Positions 59,846 to 64,000 of a DNA stretch of 64,000 bases are shown in pieces; position 1 is the first letter of the stretch, and every line of letters starts with the position of its first letter. A program made the translations under genes and the position numbers. The DNA comes from Clostridiales bacterium (GTDB lineage Bacteria; Bacillota; Clostridia; Oscillospirales; Acutalibacteraceae), in contig JAHZDE010000010.1 in NCBI GenBank assembly GCA_019422525.1, positions 31,110 through 95,109 of the forward strand, in the 5' to 3' direction. The notes below the pieces were generated by a model. The model had not been told where the DNA came from. It did no database searches and worked only from the letters and a program-made list of their open reading frames with translations.

Positions 59846-60140
59846 AATCTGTTAGGGGTAACTGGAAAAATATATAAACACAAGATAAACAATATGGCAT
59901 ATTTATTATAATTTAAACTAACTTTTACGAAAATATATTTACAAGCTGAAGCAATATGATATAATAATAATAATAGATTTTGGTTGATTGTTTATTGTTT
60001 ATTTGAATGGAGAGGGTTGCAATGAACAGCTGAATTTTATGAGACAGTATTTGCTGTTCTCAATATTTCCAAACCTGCGATTATCTCGTTTGCTCCCACA
60101 GCATAGTTACATGACAAACTGGCCAAGGAGGTAAACTCTC
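59772..60140. other. AT-rich intergenic region before the lipoprotein gene (369 bp)
   Basis: Contains the tail of repeat copy 1 (to about 59845) and a good promoter at 59938-59965. An AGAGGG-preceded start at 60022 is stopped after three codons (ATG AAC AGC TGA). The last may be a leader or a relic. No gene is seen. Confidence 0.6.
59938..59965 (+). promoter_or_regulatory. Promoter upstream of the lipoprotein gene
   Basis: TTTACA, 16-bp spacer, TATAAT followed by further TAATAA repeats; leader about 165 nt. Confidence 0.6.
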
Positions 60141-60674
60141 ATGAAGAAATCGCTCTGTTTACTTGGGCTGGTCCTTTGTTTGCTTTTCTCCGGATGTGCC
60201 CAGCAGGAACGCACCTATTATGAAAACACCCACTGGGTCGGCAGCGGAGAACACTGGACTGTCTATGCCGATATCCCCTATCTGGAGGAAAATACCCAAA
60301 AATACTTCAATGTCACATTCGTCTGTGATTCGCCGGAAAATGTATTCGACGAACACGGCAAGGTGGCTTTCTCCATGGGGACAGGAAAGGGTACTGCGGT
60401 TTTTACCTATGATAAAGAGCGGGGCTACATCACTCCTAATGAGATCAAAGATCCGAATGAGAACCGAATCACTAAGAGTTCTGATACGGTTTATGTGGTT
60501 CAGTTTGATACAGAGCAGCTGATTGATACCCGTGAGAAACTTGGCTCTGATCCAGTTCTCGTGATCGTCGACTCTGCAACAGAAGACCGTTTCAATCTGG
60601 AGTGCCAGTGGCTGTGCATCAAACCGGATTTTACGTCTCCCCCTCCCCACTCGACTTCTTCTGTTTCCTCTTAA
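60141..60674 (+). CDS. Lipoprotein of unknown function
   Basis: 177 aa. Signal peptide with lipobox LFSGC (Cys19), so it is anchored on the outer face of the membrane. The rest is a beta-rich domain (HWTVYADIPY, KYFNVTFVCD, GTAVFTYD, DTVYVVQFD, DPVLVIVD) ending in a Pro/Ser tail. Not recognised. AAGGAGG lies 8 bp before ATG 60141. It sits exactly between the two copies of the regulator-tail repeat, which suggests insertion or rearrangement there. Confidence 0.75.
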   Translation: MKKSLCLLGLVLCLLFSGCAQQERTYYENTHWVGSGEHWTVYADIPYLEENTQKYFNVTFVCDSPENVFDEHGKVAFSMGTGKGTAVFTYDKERGYITPNEIKDPNENRITKSSDTVYVVQFDTEQLIDTREKLGSDPVLVIVDSATEDRFNLECQWLCIKPDFTSPPPHSTSSVSS

Positions 60675-60690
60675 AAAATAATACAGTAAA

Positions 60691-60724
60691 AACGCCCAGC
60701 CTGGAGAAATCCGGGCTGGGTGTT
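60691..60724 (+). terminator. Terminator of the lipoprotein gene
   Basis: AACGCCCAGCC paired with GGCTGGGTGTT; short T-rich tail. Confidence 0.75.
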
Positions 60725-60787
60725 AGTTTCACATGACGTTTTCACTTGATAAAGTAAAAAACGTCTCTCAAACAACCGGAGTTTTAC

Positions 60788-60935
60788 AGACCAGAGCTAT
60801 TTTATCAAAGCATTTAAAAAGGTTCCCGGCACCACACCCCTTTATTATCGGGAATCAAAAGGTGGTGAAAAATAGCCGGAATTGTCACAACAGGTCTTGC
60901 ATGTTAAAGAAAAACTTCGTATCATGGAAACCGGA
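60788..60935 (+). pseudogene. Decayed second copy of the AraC-regulator C-terminus
   Basis: Reads DQSYFIKAFKKVPGTTPLYY then RESKGGEK-stop (stop at 60873-60875), against DQSYFTKVFKKITGTTPLHY then RESKGGEK-stop in the intact regulator. The similarity continues about 60 bp past the stop. The rest of the gene is absent. It is either the remnant of a paralogous regulator or a partial duplication around the lipoprotein gene. Confidence 0.8.
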
Positions 60936-60998
60936 TAGAGATTTTTCTCTATATTTTATCAATTTATCTCAATTAACGGCAGGGAAAGAAAGGAATGG

Positions 60999-62225
60999 AT
61001 GGATACTATGAAAAAAACACTTCGTATTGGTATGATTGGCCTGGGAGCCCGTGGCAAAGATTTGCTCCCGAATGCCGTATTGGAAGTACCGCAGGCAGAA
61101 GTGACGGCTGTGTGCGATGTCTATGAAGACCGGGCACAGGCCGGCGCAAAGATCGTATTGGAAAAACGGGGAAACCAGCCAGCCGTCTATCTGGACTACC
61201 GGGAACTGCTGAAAGACGAAAATGTGGATGCAGTCATCATCTCCGCTTCTTGGGAAGTTCATGTACCGATTGCCCTGGAAGCTATGAAAGCTGGAAAAAT
61301 AACGTCTTCCGAAGTAGGCGGCGCGTTAAGCTTGGAAGAATGTTGGGAATTGGTACGCACCTATGAGGAAACCGGTACCCCCATTATGTTTTTGGAAAAC
61401 TGCTGCTATGGCCGGGATGAACTGATGGTTCTCAATATGGTGCGGCAAGGGCTGTTCGGGGAAATCGTCCACTGCCAGGGAGGATACCGTCACGATTTAC
61501 GGGATGAAGTAAGCTTTGGCCGTGAAAACCGCCACTATCGCCTCAATCACTATCTCAACCGCTGCTGCGAAAACTATCCCACCCATGAACTGGGCCCCAT
61601 CGCCAAGGTGCTAAATTTGAACCACGGCAACCGGATGCTCACCCTCAGCTCGGCAGCGTCCTGCGCCAAGGGCCTGCACACCTATCTGGCAAGAGAAAAA
61701 GGGGAAGAATATGACCTGACTCATGCCCACTGGAACCAGGGGGATGTGATAACCACTACCATTCGTTGTGCCGGCGGCCAGACCATTGTGCTGACTCTGG
61801 ACACCACTTTACCCCGGTATTATTCCCGCGGATTCCATATTCAGGGAACTTTGGGGATGTACGAAGGGGAAAACCGCTCTGTGTTTTTGGACGGTATCCA
61901 TAATCAATTTGATTTCTGCTGGGACAAGCAGTGGGGCAATCTCGAAAGCTACCGGGAACAGTATGAACACCCCATCTGGAAAGAATTTTTGAGCAGCGGT
62001 GTTACCGGCGGCCATGGTGGCATGGATGGTTTGGTCATCAGTTCTTTTGTGCGCCATGCACTGTCCGGGGAGCCAATGCCCATTGATGTGTATGACATGG
62101 CTTCCTGGATGAGCATTACGCCTTTGTCTGAAATGTCCATTGCCCGGGGAGGCGCGCCGGTAGACATTCCCGACTTTACCCGAGGCCGCTGGATTCACCC
62201 CGACTGGAAAGCGCCGGAACTGTGA
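60999..62225 (+). CDS. Gfo/Idh/MocA-fold protein resembling GH109
   Basis: 408 aa. N-terminal Rossmann domain (RIGMIGLGARGKDLLPN, AVCDVYEDRA) that binds NAD(P). The substrate domain has MFLENCCYGRDELMVLNMVRQG, GGYRHDLRDEV, NHYLNRCCENYPTHELGPI and NHGNRM, strongly reminiscent of family 109 alpha-N-acetylgalactosaminidases, which use NAD in a redox-assisted hydrolysis. No signal peptide, so it would act in the cytoplasm. A plain dehydrogenase remains possible. ATG 60999 has AAAGGA close upstream; ATG 61008 is also possible. Confidence 0.83.
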   Translation: MDTMKKTLRIGMIGLGARGKDLLPNAVLEVPQAEVTAVCDVYEDRAQAGAKIVLEKRGNQPAVYLDYRELLKDENVDAVIISASWEVHVPIALEAMKAGKITSSEVGGALSLEECWELVRTYEETGTPIMFLENCCYGRDELMVLNMVRQGLFGEIVHCQGGYRHDLRDEVSFGRENRHYRLNHYLNRCCENYPTHELGPIAKVLNLNHGNRMLTLSSAASCAKGLHTYLAREKGEEYDLTHAHWNQGDVITTTIRCAGGQTIVLTLDTTLPRYYSRGFHIQGTLGMYEGENRSVFLDGIHNQFDFCWDKQWGNLESYREQYEHPIWKEFLSSGVTGGHGGMDGLVISSFVRHALSGEPMPIDVYDMASWMSITPLSEMSIARGGAPVDIPDFTRGRWIHPDWKAPEL

Positions 62226-62242
62226 GAATAGACAAATGAGCA

Positions 62243-62283
62243 AAAGAGGTTCTGTGTCCAATGGCCGCAGAACCTTCTTTTGT
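62243..62283 (+). terminator. Terminator of the GH109-like gene
   Basis: AGGTTCTG / CAGAACCT arms followed by TCTTTTGTTCTT. Confidence 0.75.
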
Positions 62284-62310
62284 TCTTCCTCCCGCCTTGG
62301 AAAAAAGCGG

Positions 62311-62339
62311 TTGTGCTCTTTGACGAAAGGCGTTATAAT
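62311..62339 (+). promoter_or_regulatory. Candidate promoter of the degV-like gene
   Basis: TTGTGC, 17-bp spacer, TATAAT; 60 bp before the start codon. Confidence 0.5.
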
Positions 62340-62398
62340 GAAAGCAAACTAAATCAAGCAATTGGATTGTTATAAAAGCAGGAAAGGAAGTTGTATCC

Positions 62399-63262
62399 GT
62401 GAATATCGTTCTCAGTGCAGACCGCACCTGTGATTTGACTCCGGAATTATACGAGTCCCTGCAGGTTCACACCATCCCCTACCATATTGAACTGGAAGGG
62501 CGCGATTATCAGGACAGCGTGGACATTCATCCGCAAGAGCTGTATCAGGCATGGTGGGAAAGGAAAAAGCTGCCCCGTACCAGCGCTATCAACGTGGAAG
62601 AATATGAAGAGTATTTCCGACCGTGGGTGGAAGCCGGACAGGAGGTCATTCATTTCTGTCTGGGCAGCGCCCTTTCCAGCAGCTACCGCAACTGCTGTCT
62701 GGCAGCGAAAAACCTTGGCGGACATGTTCACCCAGTAGACAGCCACTCCCTCTCTACCGGCACGGCATTGCAGGTAATGGATTGTCGGACACGGATTGAC
62801 AACGGAGAGGATGCTGCCAGTATTGCGGACTATTTTTCCAAATCCACCCGAAAATATCATGCCAGCTTTATTCTCGACACGTTGGAATTTCTCCATGCCG
62901 GTGGAAGATGTTCGGCAGTGGCGGCTTTTGGCGCAAACCTGTTAAAGCTCAAGCCCTGCATTGAAGTGGACAACACCAGCGGCGGCATGGGTGTAGGCAA
63001 AAAATACCGGGGCAAACTGGAAAACGTGCTCATTCAATATACGGAAGAAAAGCTCTCCCAGTATAGTGACATTCGCACCGACAAAATTTTCATTACCCAT
63101 TCCGGCATCGACCCCGAGTATATTCAGGCGGTGCGCAAGGCCGTGGAAAAGAAAATGCATTTTGATAATATTTACATCACCCAGGCCAGCTGCACCATTT
63201 CCAGCCACTGCGGCCCCAATACACTGGGAATTCTGTTCGCTACCGAAAGTGAGGAAAAATAA
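62399..63262 (+). CDS. DegV-family fatty-acid-binding protein
   Basis: 287 aa. DegV/FakB fold: LSADRTCDLTPELYE, LPRTSAINVEEYEEYF (Thr/Ser fatty-acid head-group site), CLGSALSSSYRNCCLAA, LDTLEFLHAGGRCS, and GPNTLGILF at the end. Such proteins present fatty acids to FakA kinase. Start GTG 62399 behind AAGGAAG. Monocistronic. Confidence 0.92.
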   Translation: MNIVLSADRTCDLTPELYESLQVHTIPYHIELEGRDYQDSVDIHPQELYQAWWERKKLPRTSAINVEEYEEYFRPWVEAGQEVIHFCLGSALSSSYRNCCLAAKNLGGHVHPVDSHSLSTGTALQVMDCRTRIDNGEDAASIADYFSKSTRKYHASFILDTLEFLHAGGRCSAVAAFGANLLKLKPCIEVDNTSGGMGVGKKYRGKLENVLIQYTEEKLSQYSDIRTDKIFITHSGIDPEYIQAVRKAVEKKMHFDNIYITQASCTISSHCGPNTLGILFATESEEK

Positions 63263-63301
63263 AAGCAATCAGTATTTATGATCACCACTCATCTCCCATA
63301 C

Positions 63302-63347
63302 ACACAGGAAACCGGATGTGACAATTCCAGTTTCCTGTGTTTTTTTA
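63302..63347. terminator. Terminator between degV-like and phosphatase-like genes
   Basis: ACACAGGAAAC (63302-63312) / GTTTCCTGTGT (63330-63340) plus a T-run that overlaps the end of the convergent gene. Confidence 0.85.
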
Positions 63348-63827
63348 TAAATGATGAGGCTGCATATTCTCCCGTTTCAGGGCCTGTAATAGCTTATTAA
63401 AAATCATCTGGTTCGGGTAATATCGATAATCAGCAAAAATCTCAATTCCGTTTTTCTCAAAATACTCCTGAATTGCAGCAGCACATGCGGCGCTTCGACT
63501 TTGACCATATTCACACTGACAGATAATATTCACACCATCCGCAACTGCTTTTTTGATAAAGCAGGCCAAATCGTCAGCTTCCGGAAAATAGCTCTCAAAG
63601 GTTAATCCATATTCCCCCAGCATCTCTATATCAATATCATGAATTCCAATCATAAAAACACGACGGCACACCGCGCTATAATCTATCGGTTTGTACCCAT
63701 ACATATGGAGCGAGTGCGGACCATCTAAGGGATCATAAAAACTGATCACGGCTGTATTGGTGGGAAACCCAGATGCAATCAACTGTTCCGCCGTTTCTCT
63801 CGACATAATGGTAATTTGGCTCTTCAT
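63345..63827 (-). CDS. Protein-tyrosine/dual-specificity phosphatase-like protein
   Basis: 160 aa from ATG 63827 (GGAGTGGAGG upstream). The P-loop reads CEYGQSRSAACAAAI, a CX5R signature followed by Ser (Cys105, Arg111), and an Asp pair in FPEADD could supply the general acid. Size fits a compact dual-specificity-like phosphatase. The residue before the Cys is Gln rather than the usual His, so activity is uncertain. Substrate unknown. Monocistronic, between a terminator and tRNA-Cys. Confidence 0.75.
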   Translation of the reverse strand: MKSQITIMSRETAEQLIASGFPTNTAVISFYDPLDGPHSLHMYGYKPIDYSAVCRRVFMIGIHDIDIEMLGEYGLTFESYFPEADDLACFIKKAVADGVNIICQCEYGQSRSAACAAAIQEYFEKNGIEIFADYRYYPNQMIFNKLLQALKRENMQPHHL

Positions 63828-63884
63828 ATCCTCCACTCCTTGCTGCATTGATGATACCATAACTTACAAGCTATCTTACAAAAC

Positions 63885-63920
63885 TAAAAAATCCCGATTG
63901 CAAGGAAGCAATCGGGATTT
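63885..63920 (-). terminator. Terminator of tRNA-Cys
   Basis: Perfect 13-bp arms (AAATCCCGATTGC and complement) followed by TTTTTT on the minus strand. Confidence 0.9.
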
Positions 63921-63925
63921 CTGTT

Positions 63926-64000
63926 TGGAGGCGACACCCAGATTTGAACTGGGGAATCAGGGTTTTGCAGACCCATGCCTTACCACTTGGCTATGTCGCC
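63926..64000 (-). tRNA. tRNA-Cys (anticodon GCA)
   Basis: 75 nt with encoded CCA; its 5' end is the last base of the window. Acceptor GGCGACA/TGTCGCC, anticodon loop CTGCAAA (anticodon GCA), T-arm with GTTCAAATC. Confidence 0.95.

Larger units (their letters stand above)
60675..60998. other. Intergenic region with terminator and regulator relic (324 bp)
   Basis: Holds the lipoprotein terminator, the degraded AraC tail and, before the next gene, AAAGGA at 60989-60994. No other gene is seen. Confidence 0.6.

Overview
This window is a gene-dense chromosomal segment, roughly half G+C by eye, of a sporulating anaerobic Firmicute. It most likely belongs to the class Clostridia, in the Oscillospiraceae/Ruminococcaceae sphere of gut bacteria. 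The evidence is a spoIIR gene, MurT/GatD, an FprA flavodiiron protein, a DUF711/ACT pair, corrinoid methyl-transfer proteins, Gram-positive Shine-Dalgarno sites and compact rho-independent terminators. The genus cannot be fixed from sequence alone. No insertion sequence, prophage, CRISPR array or rRNA is visible.

Layout. 1-4.2 kb: the start of a large secreted SH3b/Big-domain protein, then a cassette of Cys-rich repeat protein, ECF sigma factor and RsgI-like anti-sigma. 4.3-10.6 kb: a minus-strand housekeeping block (spoIIR, ispE, DUF362 ferredoxin-like protein, aminotransferase, Lrp regulator, PHP phosphatase, GT8). 10.7-12.5 kb: an ACT-domain protein and DUF711 protein. 12.5-13.4 kb: an AT-rich divergent pair (SLOG-like protein and XRE regulator). 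13.5-25.8 kb: mostly minus-strand housekeeping genes (CorC-type membrane protein, tRNA-Ala, a DUF5685/J-domain/membrane cluster, GT2, galK, ligA with a TetM-like GTPase, mreB, HAD). 26.2-28.3 kb: murT-gatD.

28.4-36.3 kb is a plus-strand selenium island: thpR, a second SLOG-like gene, yqeC, yqeB, xdhC, selD, a cysteine-desulfurase-like gene, yedE, a TusA-only yedF, a DUF3343 carrier and a DUF308 membrane protein. Most genes overlap or nearly touch. It should take up selenium, activate it to selenophosphate and insert it into a molybdenum hydroxylase encoded elsewhere.

36.3-47.7 kb holds cell-wall enzymes, a lipase, a radical SAM/PgeF pair, an MFS carrier, DUF4250, FprA, GT4 and an orphan argC. 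47.9-50.3 kb is a second sigma cassette: ECF sigma, a membrane protein that may be its anti-sigma, and a serpin lipoprotein. 50.3-54.5 kb: an AT-rich PHP gene, MarR, glgB, TetR and a probable 31-aa membrane peptide next to a long palindrome.

54.6-59.8 kb is a corrinoid methyl-transfer operon (corrinoid protein; MtaA-like protein fused to a thioredoxin domain; CobW-type GTPase; DUF2284 metal protein). It is divergent from a PocR-AraC regulator. No dedicated substrate methyltransferase is present, so its substrate is open. A decayed second copy of the regulator's 3' end lies beyond a lipoprotein gene. The window ends with a GH109-like oxidoreductase-fold protein, a DegV protein, a CX5R phosphatase-like protein and tRNA-Cys.

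Points that stand out: a GatD whose catalytic Cys and His are both replaced, the methyltransferase-thioredoxin fusion operon, two SLOG-like genes in different contexts (one coupled to selenium genes), two sigma-factor cassettes controlling exported proteins, and the partial regulator duplication.
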